This document shows positions 33,000-41,935 of a DNA stretch of 64,000 nucleotides, piece after piece. Source of the DNA: Rhodocyclales bacterium (GTDB taxonomy: Bacteria; Pseudomonadota; Gammaproteobacteria; Burkholderiales; Rhodocyclaceae); contig JACRJA010000009.1 in NCBI GenBank assembly GCA_016235745.1, positions 1 through 64,000 on the forward strand, given 5' to 3'. Each line of letters opens with the position of its first letter. The stretch's first letter is position 1. Under the pieces are notes generated by a model that did not search any database, was not told the origin of the DNA, and worked only from the letters and a program-made list of their open reading frames with translations. The position numbers were made by a program, and so were the translations under genes.

Positions 33000-34562
33000 A
33001 TGAGCGCAAACGACCGTATCCTCAATGCGCAGCTGCGCGGCAAGATCATGTCGGCCGACGAGGCCGCGGCCCTGATTCCTTCCGGCGTGAACGTCGGCAT
33101 GAGCGGCTTCACCGGCGCGGGCTATCCCAAAGTGGTGCCGGCGGCGCTGGCCAAACGCATCCTCGACGCGAACCTGCGCGGGCAGCGTTTCAAGATCAGC
33201 GTGTGGACCGGCGCTTCCACCGCTCCCGAGCTCGACGGGGCGCTGGCCATGGTCGACGGCATCGAAATGCGCCTGCCCTACCAGTCCGACCCCACTTGCC
33301 GCAAGCGCATCAACGCCGGCGAGATGGAGTACATCGACATCCACCTCTCGCACGTGGCGCAGTTCGTCTGGGGCGGATTCCTCGGCAAACTCGACATCGC
33401 CGTGGTCGAGGTGGCTGGCATCACCGAAGACGGCCTGCTGATCCCCTCTTCTTCGGTGGGCAACAACAAAACCTGGCTCGACCAGGCCGACAAGATCATC
33501 CTCGAGGTCAATGCCTGGCAGAATCCTGCGCTCGAGGGCATGCACGACATCTACTACGGAACGGCGCTGCCGCCGCACCGCAAGCCCATCCCCATTCTCA
33601 AGCCAGCCGACCGCATCGGCGTTCCCTACTACCGCGTCGATCTCGATAAGGTGATCGCGGTGGTGGAGACCAACCATCCCGACCGCAACACCCCCTTCTC
33701 CCCGCCCGACGAGAATTCGCGCCGCATCGCCGGCCATATCCTCGAATTCCTGCAGCACGAGGTGAAGAAAGGGCGGCTGCCGGAGAACCTCCTGCCGCTG
33801 CAATCGGGCGTGGGCAACGTGGCCAACGCCGTGATGGCGGGCTTGCGCGAGGGGCCTTTCGAAAACCTCACCGCCTATACCGAGGTGCTGCAAGACGGCA
33901 TGCTCGAGCTGATCCGCTGCGGCAAGCTCACTTGCGCCTCGGCTACTTCCTTCTCCCTCAGCCCGGACGCGCTCACCGAGCTCAACGCCAACCTGAACGA
34001 CTTCAAGAACAAGATCCTGCTGCGGCCGCAGGAGATCTCGAACCATCCGGAAGTCATCCGGCGCCTGGGCGTCATCGCCATGAACGGCCTGATCGAGGCC
34101 GACATCTACGGCAACGTCAATTCGACCCACATCATGGGCACCTCGATCATGAACGGCATCGGCGGCTCGGGCGACTTCGCGCGCAACGCCTTCATCTCGA
34201 TCTTCATGACGCCTTCGAGCGCCAAGGGCGGCACCATCTCCTGCATCGTGCCCATGGCCTCGCACGTCGATCACACCGAGCACGACGTGCAGGTGATCGT
34301 CACCGAACAGGGGCTGGCCGACCTGCGCGGGCTCTCGCCCAAGCAGCGCGCCCACGTCATCATCGAGAACTGCGCCCACCCCAACTTCAAGCCGGCGCTG
34401 CGCGAATACTTCGAGCGGGCGCTGCGCTACTCGCCGGGCAAGCACACGCCGCATCTGCTCGACGAAGCCTTCACTTTCCTCTCCAACTGGGCGGCGAACA
34501 AGGCCGCGCGTGAAGCCTGGCGCGACGATTCGCTGGTGCAGGCCGACGCCTGGCGCAAGTAA
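33000..34562 (+). CDS. succinate/acetyl CoA-transferase (acetyl-CoA hydrolase family)
   Basis: A 520-residue family I CoA-transferase. GMSGFTGAGYPKVVPAAL near the N-terminus, PLQSGVGNVANAV, and TEVLQDGMLEL with the catalytic Glu at about residue 295 match the succinyl-CoA:acetate CoA-transferase group (AarC) and E. coli ScpC. They transfer CoA between acetate or propionate and succinate; annotated acetyl-CoA hydrolases are usually these. GGSGDFARNAFISIFMTPS and VTEQGLADLRGLSP complete the fold. The ATG has only a weak ribosome site. It is monocistronic, between the repeat element and a GC hairpin. It could recycle acetate formed in acyl-CoA metabolism. Confidence 0.9.
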   Translation: MSANDRILNAQLRGKIMSADEAAALIPSGVNVGMSGFTGAGYPKVVPAALAKRILDANLRGQRFKISVWTGASTAPELDGALAMVDGIEMRLPYQSDPTCRKRINAGEMEYIDIHLSHVAQFVWGGFLGKLDIAVVEVAGITEDGLLIPSSSVGNNKTWLDQADKIILEVNAWQNPALEGMHDIYYGTALPPHRKPIPILKPADRIGVPYYRVDLDKVIAVVETNHPDRNTPFSPPDENSRRIAGHILEFLQHEVKKGRLPENLLPLQSGVGNVANAVMAGLREGPFENLTAYTEVLQDGMLELIRCGKLTCASATSFSLSPDALTELNANLNDFKNKILLRPQEISNHPEVIRRLGVIAMNGLIEADIYGNVNSTHIMGTSIMNGIGGSGDFARNAFISIFMTPSSAKGGTISCIVPMASHVDHTEHDVQVIVTEQGLADLRGLSPKQRAHVIIENCAHPNFKPALREYFERALRYSPGKHTPHLLDEAFTFLSNWAANKAAREAWRDDSLVQADAWRK

Positions 34563-34573
34563 GGGGGATCGTC

Positions 34574-34593
34574 CCGGCGCTTCCGGGCGCCGG
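34574..34593 (+). terminator. GC hairpin after the CoA-transferase gene
   Basis: CCGGCGC (34574-34580) and GCGCCGG (34587-34593) form a 7-bp stem with a TTCCGG loop, 12 bases after the stop codon. No U-tract follows, so termination strength is uncertain. The remaining 78 bases to the convergent PIN gene hold nothing recognisable. Confidence 0.5.
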
Positions 34594-34671
34594 TGGATCG
34601 ATCTGTCGCGCGCTCCGGTTGCGTCGTTGTGCTGCGTGCGTCGCGCTACGGCGGCGCTCGCGACGAGTTCT

Positions 34672-35094
34672 TTACGAGATCGCAGAGGCGGGGCGGCGAG
34701 GAGTCATCGCCTGTTCCGGCCGGAGGATGGTGAGCCGCTGTGCGATGCGGCGGTGCCGCGCAAGGCGTAGGAGGGCCTTGTCGCGGGTGAGGAGAAGTGG
34801 TGCATAGGCGAGCGCGCAGACGAGGAATTTCTGGTCGTCGGGGTCGCGGCAGCGCGCCGGGGCTTCCAGCTCGGGAAGGGGCAGCTCGCGACGCAGCGCC
34901 GCGTAGGCGGCGCGCGCGGCGGCGGCGCGCTGGGGGTCGAATCCCTCGCGCGCGAGCACGCAGTGCCATTCGGCGATCATCGGCGGGGTGGCGAGCGGTA
35001 CGAGGCGGCCGGCGGAGAGCGCCGCAGCGAGCGGCGACAGCGCCGGATCCTCGAAGTACCATAGCGCCAGCGCCACGTTGGTGTCGAGCACCAC
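34672..35094 (-). CDS. PIN-domain protein (putative toxin-type ribonuclease)
   Basis: A 140-residue PIN nuclease. The acidic residues appear in the expected order: VVLDTNVAL (first Asp), a Glu in MIAEWHCVL, and RDPDDQKFLVCALAYAPLLLTRD with two further Asp. It resembles the family annotated as putative toxin component of a toxin-antitoxin system. No antitoxin gene is evident next to it. It follows phaC by 38 bases on the same strand. The start is a GTG (35094, or 35097 one codon earlier); no ATG exists. The lack of a partner suggests an orphan or a housekeeping RNase. Confidence 0.7.
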   Translation of the reverse strand: MVLDTNVALALWYFEDPALSPLAAALSAGRLVPLATPPMIAEWHCVLAREGFDPQRAAAARAAYAALRRELPLPELEAPARCRDPDDQKFLVCALAYAPLLLTRDKALLRLARHRRIAQRLTILRPEQAMTPRRPASAIS

Positions 35095-35132
35095 CGCCGT
35101 CGCACCGACGGCGGCGGGGTCGGCTTCGTCGT

Positions 35133-36965
35133 TCAGATGCGCACCTGGACGTAGGAGCCGGGAGCGTCCTCGATCACCGGGAGCTTGCCCTGAGCCGGGT
35201 CGCGCGCTGGCATGCGCGTATCATCTTGCGCCGCCAGCCATTCGTTCCAGTTGGGCCACCACGAACCTGGGTGATGCTCGGCACTGTGTAGCCATTCTTC
35301 CGAATCCTCGGGTAGCGGCGTGACCGGGTTGGTCCAGTAGCCGTACTTGTTCGCCGCGGGCGGGTTGACGATGCCGGCGATGTGGCCCGAGCCGCCGAGC
35401 ACGAAGCGCACCGGCGCGCCCGTGAGCCGGCGGGCGCCTTTGTAGGTGGTGCGCCAGGGGGCGATGTGGTCCTCGACCGTGGAGATGAAATAGCAGGGGT
35501 GCTTGATCTTGCCCAGGTCGATCGGCGTGCCGAGGATCTCGATTCCGCCCGGCTCGACGAGCTTGTTCTCGATGTACATCTTGCGCAGATAGAAGCTGTG
35601 CATCGCCGCGGGCATGCGGGTGGAGTCGGAGTTCCAGTACAGCAGGTCGAAGGGGAAGGGCTCCTTGCCGAGCAGGTAGTTGTTCACCACGAAGGACCAG
35701 ATGAGGTCGTTGGCGCGCAGCATGTTGAAGGTGGTGGCCATCTCCGAGCCTTCGAGATAGCCGCGCTCCTGCATTTTCTTTTCCAGCGCCGCCACGGTCT
35801 CGGGCGTGGTGAAGACGCCCAGCTCGCCCGGTTCGGAGAAGTCGATGAGGGTGGTGAGGAAGGTGGTTGAGCCGAGGCGCTTTTGCCGTTTGCCCGCCAG
35901 GTAGGCGGCAGCGGTGGCGAGCAGGGTTCCGCCAAGGCAATAGCCGGCGGCATTGACGACGCGCTCTCCGGTCTGCTCCTCGATGGCATCGAGCGCGGCG
36001 AGCACGCCTTTTTGCACGTAGTCTTCGAACGTGGCCTGGGCGAGGCCCTCGTCGGGGTTTACCCAGGAGAGGATGAAGACCGTATGCCCTTGATCGACCA
36101 GCCATTTGACCAAAGAGTTCTGCGGCCGCAGATCGAGGATGTAGTACTTGTTGATCCAGGGCGGCACGATGAGCAGCGGCCGCTTATAGACGGTCTCGGT
36201 GGTGGGGGTGTATTGGATGAGCTGCATGAGCTCGGTTTGATACACCACTTTGCCCGGGGTGGTGGCGATGTTCTTGCCCAGCTCGAAGGCGCTGGTGTCG
36301 GTCATGCGGATGCGCAGCTGGCCGTGCCCTTCCTCGAGGTCGCGCAGGAGGTTCTTCAGCCCGCGGACGAGGTTTTGGCCGTGGGTGCGCAGGGTCTCGC
36401 GGAAGACCTCGGGGTTGGTGAGGGCGAAGTTCGACGGCGAGAGGGCGTCGATGAAGTTGCGGGTGAAAAATTCGATGCGCTGTTTCGTTCGTTCGTCGGT
36501 GCCCTTGATGTCGCTGACGACTTCGTGGATGCGGCGTGCGGCGATGAGGTAGGACTGCTTGATGTAGTCGAAGAGAAAGTGCTCTTCCCAGTCGGGATCC
36601 TTGAAGCGGCGGTCGCCTTTCTCCGGTTCGACCACGGGCGGGGTCTTCATGCCCATGAGCTTGAGCATGGAGCGCTGCCACAGGGTGAAGTAGTCCCACA
36701 TCAGGTTCATCTGCGCCTGGGCGAGACGATAGGGGTTGGCGAGCAGCCGCGCCATCATCTCCATGTAGGTCTGGGCGATGCCGACTTCGTCGGCCGGCGG
36801 ATGGATTCCTTCCTTGAGCTGCTTGCGCATGGTCTCGCCCAGCAGCCGGGCGGCGCGCTCGGCGACTTCGGCGTAGATCTTGGCCATCTCTTGGGGATCG
36901 GGGAGCTTGGGGTCCGGAGGCAGCGGGGCGGCCGGTTTTTGCGTCGGGGTCTGGGTCTTGCTCAT
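35133..36965 (-). CDS. phaC: class I poly(3-hydroxyalkanoate) synthase
   Basis: A 610-residue polymerase that links 3-hydroxyacyl-CoA units into PHA granules. The lipase-like box GYCLGG places the nucleophile Cys343. The Asp499 in VEDHIAPW and His528 in GSGHIAGIVNPP complete the triad. WINKYYILDL and SWVNPDE are typical of class I enzymes. The Pro/Lys-rich N-terminus is the usual variable part. It sits behind an MBL hydrolase (27-base gap), divergent from liuR, not in a phaCAB operon; no phaA, phaB or phasin gene is adjacent. A palindrome before the MBL gene may place it under the leucine-catabolism regulator. Confidence 0.95.
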   Translation of the reverse strand: MSKTQTPTQKPAAPLPPDPKLPDPQEMAKIYAEVAERAARLLGETMRKQLKEGIHPPADEVGIAQTYMEMMARLLANPYRLAQAQMNLMWDYFTLWQRSMLKLMGMKTPPVVEPEKGDRRFKDPDWEEHFLFDYIKQSYLIAARRIHEVVSDIKGTDERTKQRIEFFTRNFIDALSPSNFALTNPEVFRETLRTHGQNLVRGLKNLLRDLEEGHGQLRIRMTDTSAFELGKNIATTPGKVVYQTELMQLIQYTPTTETVYKRPLLIVPPWINKYYILDLRPQNSLVKWLVDQGHTVFILSWVNPDEGLAQATFEDYVQKGVLAALDAIEEQTGERVVNAAGYCLGGTLLATAAAYLAGKRQKRLGSTTFLTTLIDFSEPGELGVFTTPETVAALEKKMQERGYLEGSEMATTFNMLRANDLIWSFVVNNYLLGKEPFPFDLLYWNSDSTRMPAAMHSFYLRKMYIENKLVEPGGIEILGTPIDLGKIKHPCYFISTVEDHIAPWRTTYKGARRLTGAPVRFVLGGSGHIAGIVNPPAANKYGYWTNPVTPLPEDSEEWLHSAEHHPGSWWPNWNEWLAAQDDTRMPARDPAQGKLPVIEDAPGSYVQVRI

Positions 36966-36992
36966 CTTGGTTCCCTTGGTGCTCGTTCTCGT

Positions 36993-38021
36993 TCAGGGGG
37001 TCGGGCCCGTGCGCACGAAACGCTGCTGGCCATCGGTGCCGCGCAGCCGTTCGGCGCGCCCGAGCGCGACCAGGTGGTTGAGGTGGGCGAGCGCCTCGCC
37101 GAGCGCGAACACGACCTGATGCGTGTCGAGCGCGCGGGCAAAGAGCGTCGGGATCACCTCGGCCGCCGTCTTCGGCGCATCGAGCGCGGCTTCGAGCACC
37201 GCCAGGCGCTCTTCGTGGTGCGCGCGTAGCTGCGCGATGCGCGCGTGCAGGCCGACGAACGGCATTCCATGTGATGGTAGCACAAGGGTATCTTCCGGCA
37301 AGGTTTCGAACCGCCCGAGCGAGCGCAGGAAGTCGGCGAGCGGATCATCATCGGGCGAGACGGCCCAGACCCCGACGTTGGTGGAGATTCGGGGCAGCAG
37401 CATGTCGCCGGAGATGAGGAGCTTTTGCGCCGCGCAGTAAAGGCTGACGTGTTCGGGCGAATGGCCGCAGCCGGTGATCACCCGCCAGGTACGCCCGCCG
37501 ATGACCAGCTCGTCGCCATCGTGCAGGCGATGGAAACGTTCCGGCAGGCGGGGGGCGCCGCGGCGATAGGCGTTGCCGCGCGCTTCCAGCGCCGCCGCGC
37601 GTTCCTCGTCGAGGCCGTTTGCGCGGAAGAGGGAGAGCATGGCTTCGACCGAATGGCCGGCGATACCGTTCCACACCGCATGTCCGGTGAGGAACTCCGA
37701 ATGGCTCATCCACAGTTCCAGCCGCCATTCGCGCATGAGCCAGTCGGCTAGGCCGAAGTGGTCGGGGTGGAAGTGGGTGACGATGAGGCGGCTGGGCAGA
37801 CGCAGGCGCAGCGCTTCGCGCCAGGCCGCCTGCACCTGCGGCGAGGAGAATCCGGTATCGACGAGCGCGACTTGATTCTCGGCGTCGTCGATCAGCCAGA
37901 GGTTGATGTGATCGAGCGCGAAGGGCAGCGGCATGCGCAGCCAGTGCACGCCGGCAGCGACGGGGGACACTTGCCCGAGCTCGGGGGTGGCAGGATGCGG
38001 ATAGCTGAGTTCGGTGTGCAT
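36993..38021 (-). CDS. MBL-fold hydrolase upstream of phaC
   Basis: A 342-residue metallo-beta-lactamase-fold hydrolase with an intact metal motif THFHPDHFGLAD (near residue 85), a later GCGHSPEHV and ISGDMLLP, and VLPSHGMPF. The C-terminal winged-helix-like part (THQVVFALGEALAHLNHLVALG) is seen in glyoxalase II-like and acyl-thioesterase-like MBL proteins. It is divergent from liuR and shares with it a perfect 20-bp palindrome only 9 bases before its ATG. It leads into phaC. Thioester hydrolysis is a fair guess; no more can be said. Confidence 0.85.
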   Translation of the reverse strand: MHTELSYPHPATPELGQVSPVAAGVHWLRMPLPFALDHINLWLIDDAENQVALVDTGFSSPQVQAAWREALRLRLPSRLIVTHFHPDHFGLADWLMREWRLELWMSHSEFLTGHAVWNGIAGHSVEAMLSLFRANGLDEERAAALEARGNAYRRGAPRLPERFHRLHDGDELVIGGRTWRVITGCGHSPEHVSLYCAAQKLLISGDMLLPRISTNVGVWAVSPDDDPLADFLRSLGRFETLPEDTLVLPSHGMPFVGLHARIAQLRAHHEERLAVLEAALDAPKTAAEVIPTLFARALDTHQVVFALGEALAHLNHLVALGRAERLRGTDGQQRFVRTGPTP

Positions 38022-38030
38022 GTGGTAATG

Positions 38031-38050
38031 TTCCGTTGACGTCAACGGAA
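38031..38050. promoter_or_regulatory. candidate LiuR operator (perfect 20-bp palindrome)
   Basis: TTCCGTTGACGTCAACGGAA is fully palindromic and lies in the 60-base gap between the MBL-phaC genes and liuR. The core GTTGACGTCAAC resembles the motif upstream of liuA at 38551, so both are likely bound by the same MerR-type protein. Confidence 0.7.
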
Positions 38051-38081
38051 ACCAGTCTACCGGAAAAACGATGAGGCGAGG

Positions 38082-38522
38082 ATGAGCCGGACAGAGGAAT
38101 TTTTCACCATCTCGGATCTGGCGCGCGAGTTCGGCGTGACGCCGCGCACGATCCGCTATTACGAGGATCAGGGGCTGCTGCATCCGCGCCGCGAGGGCAA
38201 AGTGCGGGTCTATGACCGCGCCGACCGGGCCCGCCTCAAACTCACGCTGCGGGGCAAGCGCCTGGGCTTGTCGCTGGCGCAGATCAAGGAATTGATCGAC
38301 ATGTACGACGGGCGCCACGACTCGGCGCCGCAGTTGCGCCGTTTCCTCAGCGTGCTCGAGGAGCGGCGCAGCGCCCTGGAGCAGCAGCGGCGCGACATCG
38401 AGGCGGTGCTCGACGAGATCGGCATGCTCGAGCGCCAGTGCCTGAGCCTGCTGGGGCACGATGCCCAGGGGGCGGAGGCCGCACGCCAGGAACTGCAGGC
38501 CCGCGTCGAGGCCGCCTCTTGA
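38082..38522 (+). CDS. liuR: MerR-family regulator of leucine/isovalerate catabolism
   Basis: A 146-residue MerR protein. The N-terminal winged helix reads FTISDLAREFGVTPRTIRYYEDQGLLHP, then REGKVRVYDRADRARLKLTLRGKRLG, followed by a dimerising coiled coil (about residues 80-125). No C-terminal metal-binding Cys pattern is present, as expected for LiuR, which senses acyl-CoA-linked metabolites rather than metals. It directly precedes liuA. GAGGCGAGG precedes the ATG. Palindromes before its own gene and before liuA support auto- and operon control. Confidence 0.88.
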   Translation: MSRTEEFFTISDLAREFGVTPRTIRYYEDQGLLHPRREGKVRVYDRADRARLKLTLRGKRLGLSLAQIKELIDMYDGRHDSAPQLRRFLSVLEERRSALEQQRRDIEAVLDEIGMLERQCLSLLGHDAQGAEAARQELQARVEAAS

Positions 38523-38550
38523 AGAGGGCTTTGCAAACGGCGCGGTTTGG

Positions 38551-38574
38551 TTTACGTTAACGTCAACGTCAACG
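38551..38574 (+). promoter_or_regulatory. candidate LiuR operator upstream of liuA
   Basis: The segment contains TTTACGTTAACGTCAACG and continues with another GTCAACG. ACGTTAACGT at 38554-38563 is a perfect palindrome, and repeated CGTCAACG units match the core of the 38031 palindrome. It ends next to the liuA ribosome site (GGAGGAGG). Confidence 0.65.
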
Positions 38575-38591
38575 CTAAAGGAGGAGGAAGC

Positions 38592-39764
38592 ATGGAGACG
38601 GTTGGGCTCGACTTCGGGCTGGGAGAGACGCACGACCTGCTGCGCCAGACGCTGCAGTCATTCTGCGCTCAAGAGATCGCTCCGCGGGCGGTGCAGATCG
38701 ACCGCGACAACGCCTTTCCGCCGGATCTGTGGCGCAAGCTGGGGGAGCTCGGCCTGCACGGCATGACGGTGGCCGAGGAGTACGGCGGCAGCGCCATGGG
38801 GTATCTGGCGCACATCATCGCCATGGAGGAGATCTCGCGCGCGAGCGCCGCGGTGGGGCTTTCCTACGGGGCGCATTCGAACCTGTGCGTCAACCAGATC
38901 CACCGCAACGGCACCGAGGCGCAGAAGCGCAAGTACCTGCCCAAGCTCGTCTCCGGTGAGTGGGTAGGGGCGCTGGCGATGAGCGAACCCGAAGCGGGCT
39001 CCGACGTGGTGAGCATGAAGCTGCGCGCCGAGAAGAAGGGCGACCGTTACGTGCTCAACGGCAGCAAGATGTGGATCACCAACGGCGGGGATGCCGACGT
39101 GCTGGTGGTCTATGCCAAGACCGACCCGGCGGCAGGCCCCCGCGGTATCACGGCTTTCCTCATCGAGAAGGGGATGAAGGGCTTTACCGCCGGCAGCAAG
39201 CTCGACAAGCTCGGCATGCGCGGCTCGAACACCTATCCGCTCTTCTTCGAGAATTGCGAGGTGCCCGAGGAGAACGTGCTCGGCAAGGTCAACGAGGGGG
39301 TCAAGGTGCTGATGAGCGGGCTCGATTACGAGCGCGCCGTGCTCGCCGGCGGGCCGCTGGGCATCATGGCCGCGTGCATGGACGTGGTGTTGCCCTATGT
39401 GCACGAGCGGCGCCAGTTCAACCAGCCGATCGGCCGCTTCCAGCTCATGGAGGGGAAAATCGCCGACCTGTATACCACCTGGCAGGCTTGCCGTGCTTAC
39501 GTCTATGCGGTGGGGCAGGCGCTCGATCGCAGCGAGCACAGCCGCAAGCTGCGCAAGGACTGCGCCGGGGTCATCCTCTACGCGGCGGAGAAGGCTACCT
39601 GGATGGCCGGCGAGGCGATCCAGGCGTTGGGCGGCAACGGCTACATCAACGACTATCCCACCGGGCGGCTGTGGCGCGACGCCAAGCTCTACGAGATCGG
39701 CGCGGGTACGTCCGAGATCCGCCGCATGCTCATCGGGCGCGAGCTCTTCGACGAGACGGCCTGA
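38592..39764 (+). CDS. liuA: isovaleryl-CoA dehydrogenase
   Basis: A 390-residue FAD acyl-CoA dehydrogenase converting isovaleryl-CoA to 3-methylcrotonyl-CoA, third step of leucine breakdown. The catalytic Glu at residue 247 in [18 protein letters not shown] is in the position special to isovaleryl-CoA dehydrogenases. Other features are [38 protein letters not shown] and [25 protein letters not shown]. The start at 38592 follows AAAGGAGGAGG. The upstream in-frame ATG at 38547 would put the operator in the coding region and is rejected. It is first gene of a long liu operon. Confidence 0.95.
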   Translation: METVGLDFGLGETHDLLRQTLQSFCAQEIAPRAVQIDRDNAFPPDLWRKLGELGLHGMTVAEEYGGSAMGYLAHIIAMEEISRASAAVGLSYGAHSNLCVNQIHRNGTEAQKRKYLPKLVSGEWVGALAMSEPEAGSDVVSMKLRAEKKGDRYVLNGSKMWITNGGDADVLVVYAKTDPAAGPRGITAFLIEKGMKGFTAGSKLDKLGMRGSNTYPLFFENCEVPEENVLGKVNEGVKVLMSGLDYERAVLAGGPLGIMAACMDVVLPYVHERRQFNQPIGRFQLMEGKIADLYTTWQACRAYVYAVGQALDRSEHSRKLRKDCAGVILYAAEKATWMAGEAIQALGGNGYINDYPTGRLWRDAKLYEIGAGTSEIRRMLIGRELFDETA

Positions 39765-39791
39765 TTCTTGATGACACGAGGAGAAGAAACG

Positions 39792-41006
39792 ATGACACAA
39801 GACAAACGGGCTGACGATGTGGTGATCGTCGGCGTGGCGCGCACGCCGATGGGCGGTTTTCTCGGGGATCTGGCCGAGGTGCCGGCGCCGCGCCTGGGCG
39901 CGGCGGCGATCGAGGCGGCGATCGGCCGTGCCGGGCTGCCCAAGGAGGCGGTCGAGGAGGTGCTGATGGGCAACGTGCTGCAGGCCGGCGAAGGCCAGGC
40001 GCCGGCGCGGCAGGCGGCGCTGGGCGCGGGGTTGCCGACGTCGGTCGCGTGCACCACCGTGCACAAGGTGTGCGGCTCGGGCATGAAAACGGTGATGCTC
40101 GCGCACGACGCGCTCAAGGCCGGTTCCGTGGCGGTGGCGCTGGCCGGCGGCATGGAGTCGATGTCCAACGCCCCCTACCTGATTCCCAAAGGGCGCACCG
40201 GCTTGCGCTTGGGGCACGGCCAGCTGCTGGATCACATGTTCTACGACGGCCTGGAAGACGCCTACCAGAAAGGCCGGCTGATGGGCACTTTCGCCGAGGA
40301 CGCGGCGCAGCACTACGGTTTCACCCGCGAGCAGCAGGATGCCTACGCCATCGCTTCGACCGAACGCGCCCAGCGCGCGATCAAGGAAGGGGCGTTTTCC
40401 TGGGAGATCGTGCCGGTGAAAATCGCCGGGCGCGGTGGGGAGCGCGTGGTGGAGATCGACGAGCAGCCGCTCAAGGCGAAGCTCGACAAGATCCCCACCC
40501 TGAAACCCGCGTTTCGTGAGGGCGGCACCGTCACCGCGGCCAATTCCTCGTCCATCTCCGACGGGGCGGCGGCGCTGGTGCTCACCACCCGCGCCGAGGC
40601 CGAGCGCCTGGGGTGCACGCCCATCGCCCGCGTGGTCGGGCACAGCACCTTCGCCCACGAACCGGCGTGGTTTACCACCGCCCCGGTGGGTGCGATGAAG
40701 CGCCTCTTCGCGAAAACGGGCTGGGATGCCGCTTCGGTGGATTGCTTCGAGATCAACGAGGCCTTTGCCGTGGTGGCCATGATCGCGATGAAGGAGCTGA
40801 ACCTGCCGCACGAGAAAGTCAATATCCACGGCGGTGCCTGCGCCCTGGGGCATCCGATCGGGGCTTCCGGTGCGCGCATCCTGGTGACCCTCATCGGGGC
40901 GCTGCGGCGCACCGGCGGGCGGCGCGGGGTGGCCAGCCTGTGCATCGGCGGGGGCGAGGCCACGGCGATGGCGATCGAACTCGAAGGGAGCGTGGCTTGC
41001 GGTTGA
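39792..41006 (+). CDS. acetyl-CoA C-acetyltransferase (thiolase)
   Basis: A 404-residue biosynthetic/degradative thiolase. The acyl-carrying Cys94 lies in TTVHKVCGSGMK, followed by NEAFAVVAMIAMKEL, GGACALGHPIGASG with the catalytic His, and CIGGGEATAMAI with the second Cys. It would cleave acetoacetyl-CoA to two acetyl-CoA, finishing leucine degradation after HMG-CoA lyase, or run in reverse to supply PHB. No acetoacetate CoA-transferase is nearby. GAGGAGAAG precedes the ATG at 39792. An in-frame ATG at 39768 would be eight codons longer and is disfavoured. Confidence 0.93.
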   Translation: MTQDKRADDVVIVGVARTPMGGFLGDLAEVPAPRLGAAAIEAAIGRAGLPKEAVEEVLMGNVLQAGEGQAPARQAALGAGLPTSVACTTVHKVCGSGMKTVMLAHDALKAGSVAVALAGGMESMSNAPYLIPKGRTGLRLGHGQLLDHMFYDGLEDAYQKGRLMGTFAEDAAQHYGFTREQQDAYAIASTERAQRAIKEGAFSWEIVPVKIAGRGGERVVEIDEQPLKAKLDKIPTLKPAFREGGTVTAANSSSISDGAAALVLTTRAEAERLGCTPIARVVGHSTFAHEPAWFTTAPVGAMKRLFAKTGWDAASVDCFEINEAFAVVAMIAMKELNLPHEKVNIHGGACALGHPIGASGARILVTLIGALRRTGGRRGVASLCIGGGEATAMAIELEGSVACG

Positions 41007-41905
41007 GCCCCGTCGCCGGCGAGGCGACCCTGCCGGTCTATGTGAAACTCGTCGCGGCGATGTTGAGCTGGGGCGGGACCTGGGTGGCCGGCCGGGTGGT
41101 GGCGCAGGCGGTGGGAACGCCGATCGCCGCGGCGGCGGCGCGTTTCACCCTCGCCGCGCTGGTGCTCGGGGCCGTGATGCTCGCCAAGGGAGAGCCGATC
41201 GGCGCGGGCTCGCTGCAGCGTGCCTGGCGGCCGGTCGTGGGCCTGGCGCTCACCGGGGTCTTCTTCTACAACCTGTGCTTCTTCTACGGCTTGAAGTACG
41301 TCGGCGCCGGCCGCGGCGCGCTGGTGGTGGCCTTGAATCCGGTGGCGGTGGCGGTTCTGGCGTGGTGGCTCGGCGGCGAGCGCGCCCGTCCGTTGGCGGT
41401 GCTCGGGGCGGTGCTCGCCTTCGTCGGCTGCCTCACCGTGATCGGCAACGGCGATCCGCTCGCGCCGCTTTCCGGCCGCATCGGCCCGGGCGAGGTGCTG
41501 CTGCTGGGTTGCGTCCTCTGCTGGACGGCCTACACCTTCGTGGGAAGGCGCGCCACGCGCCTCGTCTCGGCGCTCGCGGCCACGTTCTGGTCTTGCGTCC
41601 TGGGGGCGGTGCTGCTGTGGGCGGCGGCGCTTGCCGCCGGCGGCATCGACTGGGCCCAGTGGAGTCCGGCGGTGTGGGCGGCGGTGGCTTTTCTCGGCGT
41701 CTTCGGTACGGCCATCGGTTTTACCTGGTACACCGACGCGGTGCGGGTACTGGGGGCGGCGCGGGCGGCGATGTTCATCAACTTGGTGCCGTTGGCGGCG
41801 GTGCTGATGGCGGCGCTCGCCTTGGGCGAGGCTTTTCCGCCGTCGGTGGCGCTGGGCGGCGCGGCCGTGCTCGCCGGGGTGTGGCTGACGGCGAGGCGGC
41901 GCTGA
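41003..41905 (+). CDS. EamA/DMT-family transporter
   Basis: A 300-residue, ten-helix drug/metabolite transporter with two EamA repeats (LVAAMLSWGGTWVAGRVVAQAVG at the start of the first; LLGCVLCWTAYTFVGRRATR starting the second). The likely start is a TTG overlapping the thiolase stop (TTGA); a GTG at 41042 is an alternative and no ATG fits. It is embedded in the liu operon between thiolase and a second acyl-CoA dehydrogenase. It may export an overflow metabolite or import a precursor. The substrate is unknown. Confidence 0.82.
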   Translation: MSPVAGEATLPVYVKLVAAMLSWGGTWVAGRVVAQAVGTPIAAAAARFTLAALVLGAVMLAKGEPIGAGSLQRAWRPVVGLALTGVFFYNLCFFYGLKYVGAGRGALVVALNPVAVAVLAWWLGGERARPLAVLGAVLAFVGCLTVIGNGDPLAPLSGRIGPGEVLLLGCVLCWTAYTFVGRRATRLVSALAATFWSCVLGAVLLWAAALAAGGIDWAQWSPAVWAAVAFLGVFGTAIGFTWYTDAVRVLGAARAAMFINLVPLAAVLMAALALGEAFPPSVALGGAAVLAGVWLTARRR

Positions 41906-41935
41906 ACGAAAACGACGAACGAACAAGGAGGGAGG

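Noticed and set aside
38547-38591. Upstream ATG for liuA
   Set aside because: It would translate the operator repeats; the ATG at 38592 has AAAGGAGGAGG and the family N-terminus.
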